From: Elioraea sp051860475
GTDB taxonomy: Bacteria > Pseudomonadota > Alphaproteobacteria > Acetobacterales > Acetobacteraceae
Assembly: GCF_051860475.1 (NCBI RefSeq)
Contig: NZ_JBHYDW010000034.1
Coordinates: forward strand, 1 to 34,052
Direction of reading: 5' to 3'
Length of the DNA stretch: 34,052 nt
This document shows positions 22,464-30,377 of the stretch, in pieces; position 1 is the stretch's first letter, and every line of letters starts with the position of its first letter. Both the position numbers and the translations under genes were made by a program. The notes below the pieces were generated by a model. The model had not been told where the DNA came from, did no database searches, and saw only the letters and a list, made by a program, of their open reading frames with translations.

Positions 22464-23196
22464 GGGACTTCTCCGCGCGGCGCGCGGCGATCCGGCGCCA
22501 GATGACAGGGATGAGGGACAGGAGAGCGAGGCCGATCAGCGGCAGCAGCACGCCCGGCGAGAGGATCACGCCGAGATCGGGCCGGCCACCGGCAGCGAGG
22601 ATCTCGCCGAGCCCGGCGCCGATGCCGGCAAACACTGCGGTCGCCGGAATGATCCCGAGGAAGGTGCCGAGCGCATAGGGGCCGAGCCGCATCCCGACCA
22701 GCGCGGGGGCAAGATTGACCAGCCAGAACGGGAACAGCGGCACGAGGCGCAGCACGAGCAGATAGGACAGCCCGTCGCGTTCCAACCCTGGCCGGACCTT
22801 GTCCAGCACCGGCCCGGCCTTGCGCGCAAGCAGCTCGGCGAGCGCGTAGCGCGCGGCGAGGAACAGCAGCACCGCGCCCGCGGTCGCACCGAGCACCGAC
22901 AGCACCGTGCCCCAGAGGTGCCCGAACAGCAGCCCGCCCGAGAGGGTCAGGAACACCCCGCCGGGCAGGGAGACCGCGACGGCGGCGGCATAGACGGCGA
23001 GGAACGCGACCCCCGTCAGCACCGGGTTGTCGCGCACCGCCCGGGCGAGCGCAGCGTGGTTCGCGGCGAGCGCCTCGGCCGACAGATGCCGATCCAGCCC
23101 GAGCACGAAGGCCAGGGCAATCCCGGCGCCGATCAGCGCCAGGGGCCAAAGCCGCATCCACCCGGGGCGCGCGGGCGCCGTTCCATCAGCGGTCAT
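22456..23196 (-). CDS. TVP38/TMEM64-family membrane protein (VTT/DedA-like)
   Basis: 246 residues with about six membrane or re-entrant segments. The VTT domain is marked by VAVSLPGGVFLTLSGGLLFG, WGTVLSVLGATAGAVLLFLAARY and YLLVLRLVPLFPFWLVNLAPALVGM, followed by YALGTFLGIIPATAVFAGIGAG; the conserved Arg sits in LLVLRLVPLFPF. VTT/DedA proteins act in lipid scrambling or transport at the membrane; the bacterial TVP38 branch is little studied. ATG 23196 follows GGAGAGGGA. An upstream in-frame start at 23322 adds 42 polar residues and would overlap the rpmH promoter, so it was rejected. The stop overlaps the start of the flavoprotein gene by 8 bp. Confidence 0.88.
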   Translation of the reverse strand: MTADGTAPARPGWMRLWPLALIGAGIALAFVLGLDRHLSAEALAANHAALARAVRDNPVLTGVAFLAVYAAAVAVSLPGGVFLTLSGGLLFGHLWGTVLSVLGATAGAVLLFLAARYALAELLARKAGPVLDKVRPGLERDGLSYLLVLRLVPLFPFWLVNLAPALVGMRLGPYALGTFLGIIPATAVFAGIGAGLGEILAAGGRPDLGVILSPGVLLPLIGLALLSLIPVIWRRIAARRAEKSHA

Positions 23197-23302
23197 GATC
23201 AGCGTGTCCCTCTCCGGCAGGCTGCCCTCGTTTCGCCGCGCGCCGCGTGATGGTTTCCCCGCTGCCGCGCCTGACGCAGTGGTGAGGTGTGGTTCCCCGT
23301 CA

Positions 23303-23331
23303 TTGACGCTGCCCGGCACCACTGGCTATAC
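23303..23331 (+). promoter_or_regulatory. Promoter of the rpmH-rnpA-yidD-yidC-engB block
   Basis: TTGACG (23303-23308), exactly 17 nt, then CTATAC (23326-23331). This is the best housekeeping-type promoter in the window. The start site near 23338 gives a leader of about 70 nt to rpmH. No DnaA box was seen nearby, although rpmH is close to oriC in some bacteria. Confidence 0.7.
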
Positions 23332-23409
23332 GCGTCCGATCGACCGGGGCGCCGCATGGAATTCATGCGGTTGCCGTGCATTGTTGCGCCCCGAACAGGA
23401 GTACCACCC

Positions 23410-23547
23410 GTGTCCAAGCGCACCTTCCAGCCGAGCAAGCTCGTCCGCAAGCGCCGCCACGGCTTCCGTGCGCGCATGGCGACGCCGGGGGGCCGCAAGG
23501 TGCTCGCGGCGCGCCGCGCCAAGGGCCGCAAGCGCCTCTCCGCCTGA
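23410..23547 (+). CDS. rpmH: 50S ribosomal protein L34
   Basis: 45 residues, almost invariant across bacteria: KRTFQPSKLVRKRRHGFRAR, then MATPGGRKVLAARRAKGRKR. It is a small basic protein of the large ribosomal subunit. Translation begins at GTG 23410 (reading M-S-K-R), preceded by AGGAG; most homologues begin one codon later as MKRT, but no start codon exists there. It is the first gene of the conserved block with rnpA, whose GTG start lies 13 nt after this stop. Confidence 0.97.
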   Translation: MSKRTFQPSKLVRKRRHGFRARMATPGGRKVLAARRAKGRKRLSA

Positions 23548-23560
23548 GCTCCCGGATCGG

Positions 23561-23914
23561 GTGCCCGGCACGCAGAGCCCGCGTCCTGCCCGGCTGACAC
23601 GGCGCGCCGAGTTCCTTGCCGTCGCCGCGAAGGGACGCAAGCACGCCATGCCCGGAATGCTCGTCCAGGGTCTGAAGGTCGAGGGGCGGCCGGGCATGCG
23701 GCTGGGCTTCACCTGCTCGCGCAAGATCGGCAATGCGGTGGCGCGCAACCGCGCCCGCCGGCGGCTGCGTGCGGCCGCCGATCAGGTGCTGCGCCCTGGC
23801 CCGGCGGGCTGGGACGTCGTGCTGGTGGGCCGGGCCGCAACGCTCGAGCGGCCGTTCCCGGCGCTGGTCGAGGACCTGCGCACGGCGCTGGCCCGGCTCG
23901 GGGCCGCGCCGTGA
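23561..23914 (+). CDS. rnpA: Ribonuclease P protein component
   Basis: 117 residues, typical for the protein subunit of RNase P, which helps the catalytic RNA remove 5' leaders of pre-tRNA. Family landmarks are LTRRAEFLAVAAKGRKHA near the start, RLGFTCSRKIGNAVARNRARRR with the RNA-binding RNR motif, and WDVVLVGRAATLERPFPALVEDL. The start is taken at GTG 23561, 13 nt after rpmH; the frame is open further upstream but that part overlaps rpmH in another phase. Its stop overlaps the yidD start (GTGA). Confidence 0.95.
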   Translation: MPGTQSPRPARLTRRAEFLAVAAKGRKHAMPGMLVQGLKVEGRPGMRLGFTCSRKIGNAVARNRARRRLRAAADQVLRPGPAGWDVVLVGRAATLERPFPALVEDLRTALARLGAAP

Positions 23915-24159
23915 GCCCGCTTGCGCATCTGCTGCGCGGGGCTGTGGTCACCTATGAATGGACGCTCCGGCCCGTGATCGGCGCGAACTGCCGCTTCGTG
24001 CCGTCGTGCAGCGCCTATGCCAAGGAGGCGATCGTCACCCACGGGGCGGTGAAGGGCGCGGGGCTTGCCGCCTGGCGCGTCCTGCGCTGCAACCCCTGGT
24101 GCGCGGGCGGGCACGATCCGGTGCCGCGACGCTGCGACGCGCCCGACAAGGACGGATGA
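23911..24159 (+). CDS. yidD: Membrane protein insertion efficiency factor YidD
   Basis: 82 residues matching YidD: YEWTLRPVIGANCRFVPSCS, SAYAKEAIVTHGAVKGAGLA and WRVLRCNPWCAGGHDPVP, with the three conserved cysteines (CRF, SCS, RCNPW). YidD is an amphipathic, membrane-associated protein that improves YidC-dependent membrane insertion. GTG 23911 overlaps the rnpA stop by 4 bp, and the end overlaps the yidC start. Confidence 0.96.
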   Translation: MSPLAHLLRGAVVTYEWTLRPVIGANCRFVPSCSAYAKEAIVTHGAVKGAGLAAWRVLRCNPWCAGGHDPVPRRCDAPDKDG

Positions 24160-25937
24160 TGGTCGACCAGAAGCGCCTGATCCTCGCGATCGCGATCTCG
24201 ATCGCCATCCTGTTCGTCTTCGAGGTGCTGTGGAACCAGCCGATCCGCGAGGCGGAGCGCGCGCGCCAAGCAGAGATCGCGGCGCTGGCCGAGATCGAGG
24301 CGGAGCAGGCGCGCGGGGCCACGGCCGGTGCACCGCTCGCCTCGCCCGTGCCCGGGGTCGCGCCGACGGCACCGCGGCCCGCCACCACGCCGGCTTCCCT
24401 GCGTGTGCGGATCGACAGCCCGGACGTGGTCGGCTCGATCAACCTCGTGGGCGCGGTGATCGACGATGTCACGCTGCGCCGCTTCGGCGTCACCCCCGAC
24501 CCGGACAGCGAGCGCGTGCGCGTGCTGGAGCGGCGCGGCAACCCTGAGGCCTACTACGCCCAGTTCGGCTGGAGCGCGATCGGCTCGGACGTGCAGGTGC
24601 CGCCGCCCGATGCGGTTTGGCAGACCTCGGCGACGGTGCTCGGTCCCGGACGGCCGGTCACGCTGTTCTGGGACAACGAGCGGGGTCAGCGCTTCGAGAT
24701 CGCGATCGGCATCGACGACCATTTCCTGTTCACGATCGAGCAGCGCGTGATCAACAGCGGGGCGGCGACCGTCACGGTAAACCCCTGGGGCCGCCTGCGG
24801 CGCGAGCACACGCCGCCGACCGAGGGGTTCTTCATCCTGCACGAGGGGCTGGTCGGCGTGTTCGGCGGACGGCTGACCGAGCAGTCCTACACGAGCGCCA
24901 AGGACGAGGCCGAGAAGCAGGGCGGGGCCTCGTTCACCCATGAGGGCCGCGGCGGCTGGGCCGGCTTCACCGACAAGTACTGGCTCGGCGCGCTGATCCC
25001 CGACCAGGGCCAGGAGACGGCGTTCACCTGGCGCGTGCCGATGGAAGGCGGGCAGCCGCGCTACCAGATCGATTTCCTCGCGGGCACCAAGACGATCGGG
25101 CCCGGGTTGCAGACCACCACGCGCAGCCACCTCTTCGCTGGTGCGAAAGAGGTGCACCTGATCGACCGCTACGCCGCCGCCCTGAGGGTCGAGGGGCTGG
25201 ACAAGGCGATCGACTGGGGCTGGTTCTACTTCCTGACGCGCCCGTTCTTCGAGGCGCTGCACTGGCTTGGTGAGACGACCGGCAACTACGGCGTGGCGAT
25301 CCTGATCTTCACCCTGTTCCTGAAGGCGCTGTTCTTCCCGCTCGCCAACAAATCCTACAAGGCGATGAGCAAGATGAAGCTGCTCGCGCCGCAGATGCAG
25401 GAACTGAAGGAGAAGCACAAGGACGATGCGGCCAAGCTTCAGCAGGAGATGATGGCGCTCTACAAGCGCGAGAAGGTCAATCCGGTCTCGGGCTGCCTGC
25501 CGATTATCCTCCAGATCCCGGTGTTCTTCGCGCTCTACAAGGTGCTGTTCGTCACCATCGAGATGCGCCATGCGCCGTTCTTCGGCTGGATCCAGGACCT
25601 CTCGGCCAAGGACCCGACCAACATCTTCACCCTGCTCGGGCTGATCCCCTGGGACCCGACCGTGATCCCGATCCTCGGGCCGTTCCTGCATCTCGGCATC
25701 TGGCCGATCCTGATGGGGATCACGATGTATCTCCAGCAGAAGCTGAACCCGACACCGCCCGATCCGGTGCAGCAGAAGGTGTTCATGCTGCTGCCCTTCG
25801 TGTTCACCTTCATGCTCGCACAGTTCCCGGCCGGGCTGGTGATCTACTGGTCGTGGAACAATCTCCTGTCGATCGCACAGCAATGGGCGATCATGCGCAA
25901 GGTCGCGCAGCAGCCGCCGGCGCCGACCAAGACGTGA
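24156..25937 (+). CDS. yidC: Membrane protein insertase YidC
   Basis: 593 residues, normal for Gram-negative YidC. One N-terminal membrane helix (LILAIAISIAILFVFEVLW, about 8-26) is followed by a charged, Ala/Pro-rich linker, the large periplasmic beta-domain (about 80-350), and the conserved insertase core: YFLTRPFFEALHWL, NYGVAILIFTLFLKALFFPL, YKAMSKMKLLAPQMQELKEK, NPVSGCLPIILQIPVFFALY and FPAGLVIYWSWNNLLSIAQQ. It inserts and folds inner-membrane proteins with or after the Sec translocon. Two adjacent ATG codons occur; 24156 overlaps the yidD stop as ATGA and is preferred over 24159. The engB start overlaps its stop. Confidence 0.97.
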   Translation: MMVDQKRLILAIAISIAILFVFEVLWNQPIREAERARQAEIAALAEIEAEQARGATAGAPLASPVPGVAPTAPRPATTPASLRVRIDSPDVVGSINLVGAVIDDVTLRRFGVTPDPDSERVRVLERRGNPEAYYAQFGWSAIGSDVQVPPPDAVWQTSATVLGPGRPVTLFWDNERGQRFEIAIGIDDHFLFTIEQRVINSGAATVTVNPWGRLRREHTPPTEGFFILHEGLVGVFGGRLTEQSYTSAKDEAEKQGGASFTHEGRGGWAGFTDKYWLGALIPDQGQETAFTWRVPMEGGQPRYQIDFLAGTKTIGPGLQTTTRSHLFAGAKEVHLIDRYAAALRVEGLDKAIDWGWFYFLTRPFFEALHWLGETTGNYGVAILIFTLFLKALFFPLANKSYKAMSKMKLLAPQMQELKEKHKDDAAKLQQEMMALYKREKVNPVSGCLPIILQIPVFFALYKVLFVTIEMRHAPFFGWIQDLSAKDPTNIFTLLGLIPWDPTVIPILGPFLHLGIWPILMGITMYLQQKLNPTPPDPVQQKVFMLLPFVFTFMLAQFPAGLVIYWSWNNLLSIAQQWAIMRKVAQQPPAPTKT

Positions 25938-26602
25938 CGGTGTCGGGCGGTCTCGCCGAGGCAGCGGACGAGGCCTCCCGTGCGGCGCTGATCGAGGCGG
26001 GGCGGGTGCTGTTCGCGGGCGAGGCCGCGTTCGTCCACGCCGCGCAGACGCTCGACCAGCTGCCCGCGGTGCGCGGACCCGAGGTGGCGTTCGCGGGTCG
26101 TTCGAATGTCGGCAAGTCGTCCCTGCTCAACGCGCTCACCGGAAGGCGCGCGCTGGCACGCGTCTCGGCCACACCCGGGCGAACGAAGCAGCTCAACTTC
26201 TTCGACCTCGCCGGCAGGCTGACGCTCGTCGACATGCCGGGCTACGGCTACGCCGAGGCGGCGAAGAGCGTGAAGGAGGCGTGGCAGGGGGCGATGTTCG
26301 GCTATCTGCGTGGGCGCCCTACGCTGCGCCGCGTGGTGCTGCTGATCGACGCCCGCGTGGGGTTCAAGCCGGCCGATGAGGCGGCGATGACCCTGCTCGA
26401 CGAGGCCGCGGTCGCCTACCAGCTGGTGCTGACCAAGACCGACAAGCTGAAGCCGCCGGCACTGGCCGCGATCGCCGCGACGACAGCGGCGGTCGCGCGC
26501 GCCCACACCGCAGCGCATCCGCTTGTCCTCGCGACCAGTGCCGAGACCGGCGTCGGCATCCCCGAACTCCGCGCGGACCTGGCCTCGCTCGCCCTGCCTT
26601 GA
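25934..26602 (+). CDS. engB: Ribosome biogenesis GTPase YsxC/EngB
   Basis: A 222-residue single-domain TRAFAC GTPase. G1 is GRSNVGKSS (55-63), G2 lies in SATPGRTKQLNFF (78-90), G3 is DMPGYGYAEA (100-109), G4 is LTKTDKLK and G5 is ATSAETG. EngB acts in large-subunit assembly. Start GTG 25934 lies in GTGA shared with the yidC stop, so it is coupled to yidC. The first 25 residues are an Ala-rich extension before the conserved core. The argB promoter -35 overlaps its stop. Confidence 0.95.
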   Translation: MTVSGGLAEAADEASRAALIEAGRVLFAGEAAFVHAAQTLDQLPAVRGPEVAFAGRSNVGKSSLLNALTGRRALARVSATPGRTKQLNFFDLAGRLTLVDMPGYGYAEAAKSVKEAWQGAMFGYLRGRPTLRRVVLLIDARVGFKPADEAAMTLLDEAAVAYQLVLTKTDKLKPPALAAIAATTAAVARAHTAAHPLVLATSAETGVGIPELRADLASLALP

Positions 26603-26627
26603 CCGCGCGCCGGACCGGCCGCTAGAG
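26599..26627 (+). promoter_or_regulatory. Promoter candidate for argB
   Basis: TTGACC (26599-26604), exactly 17 nt, CTAGAG (26622-26627). Start near 26634 would leave a short leader containing GGAGGAGGG right before ATG 26655. This allows argB expression apart from the rpmH block. Confidence 0.5.
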
Positions 26628-26654
26628 CCCGCCCACCAAGTGGAGGAGGGCCGG

Positions 26655-27551
26655 ATGGACAGCGGTGGCGTGGCGACGGGCGAACAGCGGGCGCGGATCC
26701 TGTCCGAGGCGCTGCCGTTCCTGCTGCGCTACGACGAGGCGACGATCGTCATCAAGTACGGCGGCCACGCGATGGGCGAGGAGGAGCTCGCCGTCACCTT
26801 CGGCCGCGACGTCGCCTGGCTCCAGCTCTCCGGCCTGTATCCGGTGGTGGTGCATGGCGGTGGCCCGCAGATCAACGCGATGCTGGAGCGGCTGCAGATC
26901 CGGTCCACCTTCGTCGACGGCCTGCGCGTCACCGACGAGAAGATGGTCGAGGTGGTCGAGATGGTACTCGCCGGCACCGTCAACAAGCAGGTCGCGTCCC
27001 TGATCACCCAGGCGGGCGTGATGGCGGTCGGGCTCTCCGGCAAGGACGGGGGCCTGATCCGCGCGCGCAAGATGACGCGGACGAAGCGCGACCCCGGCTC
27101 GAACATCGAGCGCGCGCTCGATCTCGGCTATGTCGGCGAGCCCGAGCACATCGACACGCGGGTGCTGAACGCGCTGAGGGGTGCCGAGATCGTGCCGGTG
27201 ATCGCGCCGGTGGGGCTGGGGCCGGACGGGCAGACGTACAACATCAACGCCGACACGGTGGCCGGCGCGGTCGCGGGGGCACTCAAGGCCAAGCGCCTGC
27301 TGATGCTGACCGACGTGCCCGGCGTGCTGGATCGCGACAAGCGGCTGATCCCGGAACTGACCGCGAGCCAGGCCGAGACGCTGATGGCGGACGGCACGAT
27401 CTCGGGCGGGATGATCCCGAAGGTCGAGCATTGCCTGGCCGCGGTGAAGGCAGGGGCGGAGGCGGCGGTGATCCTGGACGGGCGCGTGCCGCACGCGATC
27501 CTGCTCGAGCTCTTCACCGAGCAGGGCGCGGGCACGCTGATCCGGCTTTAG
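26655..27551 (+). CDS. argB: Acetylglutamate kinase
   Basis: 298 residues. The enzyme phosphorylates N-acetylglutamate in the second step of arginine synthesis. Visible motifs are IVIKYGGHAM (31-40, with the phosphate-binding lysine K34), VVVHGGGPQI (64-73), FVDGLRVTDEKMVEVVEMVL, VGLSGKDGGLIRARKM, NINADTVAGAVAGAL, MLTDVPGVLD and ISGGMIPKVEHCLAAVKAG. The N-terminal helix resembles that of arginine-feedback-sensitive enzymes, but I cannot confirm regulation. ATG 26655 has the strong site GGAGGAGGG; the frame is open upstream inside engB without family character. Confidence 0.96.
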   Translation: MDSGGVATGEQRARILSEALPFLLRYDEATIVIKYGGHAMGEEELAVTFGRDVAWLQLSGLYPVVVHGGGPQINAMLERLQIRSTFVDGLRVTDEKMVEVVEMVLAGTVNKQVASLITQAGVMAVGLSGKDGGLIRARKMTRTKRDPGSNIERALDLGYVGEPEHIDTRVLNALRGAEIVPVIAPVGLGPDGQTYNINADTVAGAVAGALKAKRLLMLTDVPGVLDRDKRLIPELTASQAETLMADGTISGGMIPKVEHCLAAVKAGAEAAVILDGRVPHAILLELFTEQGAGTLIRL

Positions 27552-27563
27552 GCCGGGCCCGGT

Positions 27564-28877
27564 TCAGCTCGCGGCCGGCTGGGTGGCGGCTTGCGCGGAC
27601 GGGCGCTGGCCCGCGATGCCCTCGCGCGCGAGGAAGCCGAGATGCCAGCGCATCTCCTCATCGCTCAGCGGCCAGGCGCCGGGTCCGGCGGTGAGGATCG
27701 CGGTCGGCGGCAGCCGCCCGAGCAGGGCCTGCACGCTCGCCGCTACGCGCATCGAGAACCCGGCCTTCCAGCAGATCGCGACCAGACCCTTGGCACTGCG
27801 GAGGTTCGCCGCGCGTTCCACCACCGACAGCGCGACATCGGCCGCGCGCGCCAGCATCGCCGCGACCATCCGCACCTCGCCGCGGTCGGCCGCGGCCAGC
27901 ACGTGCGCCTCGGTCAGCCGGCCGCGCGCCTTGAGTTCCCCCGCCGCGGCGAACGCATCCGTCGGCAGCGGCAGGTCGGAGCGGTGGGTCGGCACCGACG
28001 GCGTCCCCCAGGCGACCTGCTTCACCACCTGGCGGCGCAGGAACTCGGCCGTGCCCGGATCGAGATCCGGTCGCGTGGACAGCGCGTGTACCAGATGCTC
28101 GGCGACGATCGCCGACAGCGCGCGCGCGGCACGTGACGAGAGGTGCGGACGGCGCACCAGCGGCTCGTGCCATTCTACGTTGTCCGACGCGCGCGCGATC
28201 AGCGCATCCAGCGTGTTCTCGCGGATCTGGGCGGACCGGTTGCGCAACAGCGCGGTGATCGCCGGCGAGTTGGCCGTCGCCGCAATCGCGTCGGACACCG
28301 TCTCGTTCAGATGCGGCCGGCGCGCGATCGCGCCGATCGTCTCGGCGCCTGGCGGGGCATGGACCAGCGCGAGCAGGTCCTCGGTGCACAGCAGCGGCGA
28401 GAGCTCCAGCACCGGCCCGGCCACCGGGATCTCGGTGTCGTGCGCGAGGGCAAGGATCAGCTCGCGGGGCGCATCCGGCATGTCCTTGACGACATCGGCG
28501 ATCGCGGCGCGCACCTGCACCGCCGTGTCCTGCACCAGCCGCGATAGCGTCTCGGCGGTCAGGCGCTGGAGACGGTCGCGGCTGGACGGATCGAGCTGCG
28601 GCGCGAGCGTGGCGATCTTGCGCGCGAGCGCCACACGGACACGCTCGTCGGCATCGTCGGCGAGCAGACGGTCGGCCTGCGGCGGGGTCTGATCGTTGGC
28701 CGCGACCGCGACGCGCACCTCGCTCTCGTGGTCGGCGGCCAGGTAGAAGAGCAGTTCCGGCGCCATGTCCGGGCGCTGGGCGAGTGCCGCCCGCTCGGTC
28801 GCGTTGCCGGCCCGGGCGATGCGCTTCGCGTCCTCGTAGTCGGGCGCCCGCATCAGCGGGCGGCGGATCGTGCTCAT
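27564..28877 (-). CDS. DUF2336 repeat protein
   Basis: 437 residues that I recognise as the alphaproteobacterial DUF2336 family. It is almost wholly alpha-helical with HEAT-like units: LAQRPDMAPELLFYLAADHE, VRVAVAANDQTP, RVRVALARKIATLAPQL, RPHLNETVSDAIAATANSPA, IRENTLDALIARASDNVEWH and RPDLDPGTAEFLRRQVVK. Function is unknown; the architecture suggests a protein-binding scaffold. ATG 28877 forms ATGA with the stop of the upstream GGDEF gene, so the two are translationally coupled, the main hint that it acts in c-di-GMP or envelope signalling. An alternative ATG at 28895 is possible but lacks a better ribosome site. It ends 12 nt from the convergent argB stop. Confidence 0.83.
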   Translation of the reverse strand: MSTIRRPLMRAPDYEDAKRIARAGNATERAALAQRPDMAPELLFYLAADHESEVRVAVAANDQTPPQADRLLADDADERVRVALARKIATLAPQLDPSSRDRLQRLTAETLSRLVQDTAVQVRAAIADVVKDMPDAPRELILALAHDTEIPVAGPVLELSPLLCTEDLLALVHAPPGAETIGAIARRPHLNETVSDAIAATANSPAITALLRNRSAQIRENTLDALIARASDNVEWHEPLVRRPHLSSRAARALSAIVAEHLVHALSTRPDLDPGTAEFLRRQVVKQVAWGTPSVPTHRSDLPLPTDAFAAAGELKARGRLTEAHVLAAADRGEVRMVAAMLARAADVALSVVERAANLRSAKGLVAICWKAGFSMRVAASVQALLGRLPPTAILTAGPGAWPLSDEEMRWHLGFLAREGIAGQRPSAQAATQPAAS

Positions 28878-30241
28878 GGCACTGCGAGGCTCCATCCAGA
28901 CTTGCCGCCGCGCTTGGCGGCGTACATGGCGGCATCGGCACGGACCATCAGATGGCTCGTCGGCTCGCGCGTGCCCGGCGCGCGGACGGCGATGCCGACG
29001 GAGAGCGAGAGCGGGGCCTGCTCGGCGGTCGAGTGGTGCGCGAGGGCGAGCGGCGCATCGGCGACGATCCGCTCGGCCCGGCTGAGGGCAATCCTGGGAT
29101 CGGCGCCGTCGAGCCAGAGCGCGAACTCGTCCCCGCCGATCCGCGCGACCAGGTCCGACGGCCGCACGGCCGCGCGCAGCAGCCCGGCGGCGGCGCGGAG
29201 CGCAGTGTCACCCGCCTCGTGGCCGTGCCGGTCGTTGATCGGCTTGAAGTTGTCGAGATCGACATAGAGCAGCGCGCCGGGCTGACCCTGACGATCCAGC
29301 CGCTCCAGCCGGCGCTCGAGCTCCTCGAAGAAGGCACGGCGGTTCAGCAGGCCGGTCAATGGGTCGGTGCGGGCCTGGCGCAGCATCTCGGCCTGCATGG
29401 ACTCCTGCGCCAGCAGCAGCCCGACGAAATCGGCAGCGGCATGGATCAGCACCCGCTCCTCGCCGTCCCAGCCGCGCGCGTCGGGCGCGCGCCAGATCAC
29501 GATCAGCCCGCCGCCGCCGCCCGGCTGCAGCGCCGCGGCCGCGGCAACCGGCCGACCCTCCGGGCCCTCGCCGACCGCAGTGCCGAACCCGGCGTGCTCC
29601 TCCAGCGCGGCCGCGGTCGCGACCAGCGCCGGCAGCGCCTCGCCGACCGTCAGCACGGGCACCAGCCCGGCCTCGGTCCGCCGCAGGATCGCCGTGCCCG
29701 CCGCCCCCAGCGCCGGCATCATCGCGCGTGCAGCCCCGGCCAGCATGCCCTTGGCCAGCACCTCGGTGCGCGTCTCGGCCAATACCGCGTCGATCAGCGC
29801 CTCGCGCCGGAGCGCGGTGGCGAGCGCGCCGGTGCGCCGCTCCTCCTCGGTCACGTCGCGCCCCACCCCGCGCGCGCCGATCAGCCGGTCATCGGCATCG
29901 ACCAGCGGCACCCCGGCGAAGGAGAGGCAGGCCAGACGTCCGTCGGCCCGGCGCAGCCAGGCGCGCACGCCGCGCCGCTGCCGGTCGGGGCGGAATGGCG
30001 AGAAGCCGGGGGATCCGGCGGGCCCCTCGGCCAGGATGTCGTCGGCCGGCCGGCCGATCAGTTCCCCGGCCGACCAGCCCAGCGCCGGATCGGGAAAGAC
30101 GAAGGTGAAGCGGCCCTCGGCGTCGGTCTCCCAGGCGAAATCGGCCGCCATGTCGACCAGATCCCGCCACCGCTGGCGGCTGTCGAGCAGGGCGTCGCGC
30201 AGGGCGTTGTCGAACTGAGGCGTGGCGAGATCGAGCGTCAT
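28874..30241 (-). CDS. PAS/GAF/GGDEF diguanylate cyclase
   Basis: 455 residues in three parts. A PAS domain lies at about 22-135 (LVDMAADFAWETDAEGRFTF, LGWSAGELIGRPADDIL, DADDRLIGARGVGRDVTEEE). A GAF-like domain lies at about 145-285 (VLAKGMLAGAARAMMPALG, GLIVIWRAPDARGWDGEERV). A GGDEF domain lies at about 290-455: DPLTGLLNRRAFFEEL, VDLDNFKPINDRHGHEAGD, then IGGDEFALWL (GGDEF 369-373). An RxxD inhibitory site (RPSD, 360-363) sits five residues before GGDEF, so an active, product-inhibited cyclase making c-di-GMP is predicted. No membrane helix or EAL domain is seen. ATG 30241 fits the domain layout; its ribosome site is weak. It is divergent from dapD. Confidence 0.9.
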   Translation of the reverse strand: MTLDLATPQFDNALRDALLDSRQRWRDLVDMAADFAWETDAEGRFTFVFPDPALGWSAGELIGRPADDILAEGPAGSPGFSPFRPDRQRRGVRAWLRRADGRLACLSFAGVPLVDADDRLIGARGVGRDVTEEERRTGALATALRREALIDAVLAETRTEVLAKGMLAGAARAMMPALGAAGTAILRRTEAGLVPVLTVGEALPALVATAAALEEHAGFGTAVGEGPEGRPVAAAAALQPGGGGGLIVIWRAPDARGWDGEERVLIHAAADFVGLLLAQESMQAEMLRQARTDPLTGLLNRRAFFEELERRLERLDRQGQPGALLYVDLDNFKPINDRHGHEAGDTALRAAAGLLRAAVRPSDLVARIGGDEFALWLDGADPRIALSRAERIVADAPLALAHHSTAEQAPLSLSVGIAVRAPGTREPTSHLMVRADAAMYAAKRGGKSGWSLAVP

Positions 30242-30282
30242 CGCGGAGTCCGGTGCTTCGGCCGGCGTCGAGTGAACACCGT

Positions 30283-30298
30283 CCGGCGTTAACGCCGG
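30283..30298. promoter_or_regulatory. 16-bp perfect palindrome, possible operator
   Basis: CCGGCGTTAACGCCGG is exactly self-complementary and lies in the 136-nt gap between the divergent GGDEF gene and dapD, 42 nt from the GGDEF ATG and 19 nt upstream of the dapD -35. The uninterrupted symmetry suits a dimeric regulator site. No regulator gene is adjacent. Confidence 0.4.
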
Positions 30299-30316
30299 GT
30301 TGCCGGAGCCACGCCG

Positions 30317-30345
30317 TTGACAGGGCAGGCGCGGGCCGCGAGGCT
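30317..30345 (+). promoter_or_regulatory. Promoter candidate for dapD-dapE
   Basis: A perfect -35 TTGACA (30317-30322) with GAGGCT (30340-30345) 17 nt later. The -10 is poor, so confidence is modest. A GGGGAGATGGAG ribosome-site region lies before ATG 30378. Confidence 0.4.
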
Positions 30346-30377
30346 CCCGCCCCTCCGCCGAGGGGAGATGGAGCCGC

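Noticed and set aside
23197..23409. Replication origin near rpmH
   Set aside because: rpmH adjoins oriC in some bacteria, but I saw no DnaA-box cluster, AT-rich unwinding region, dnaA or dnaN here.
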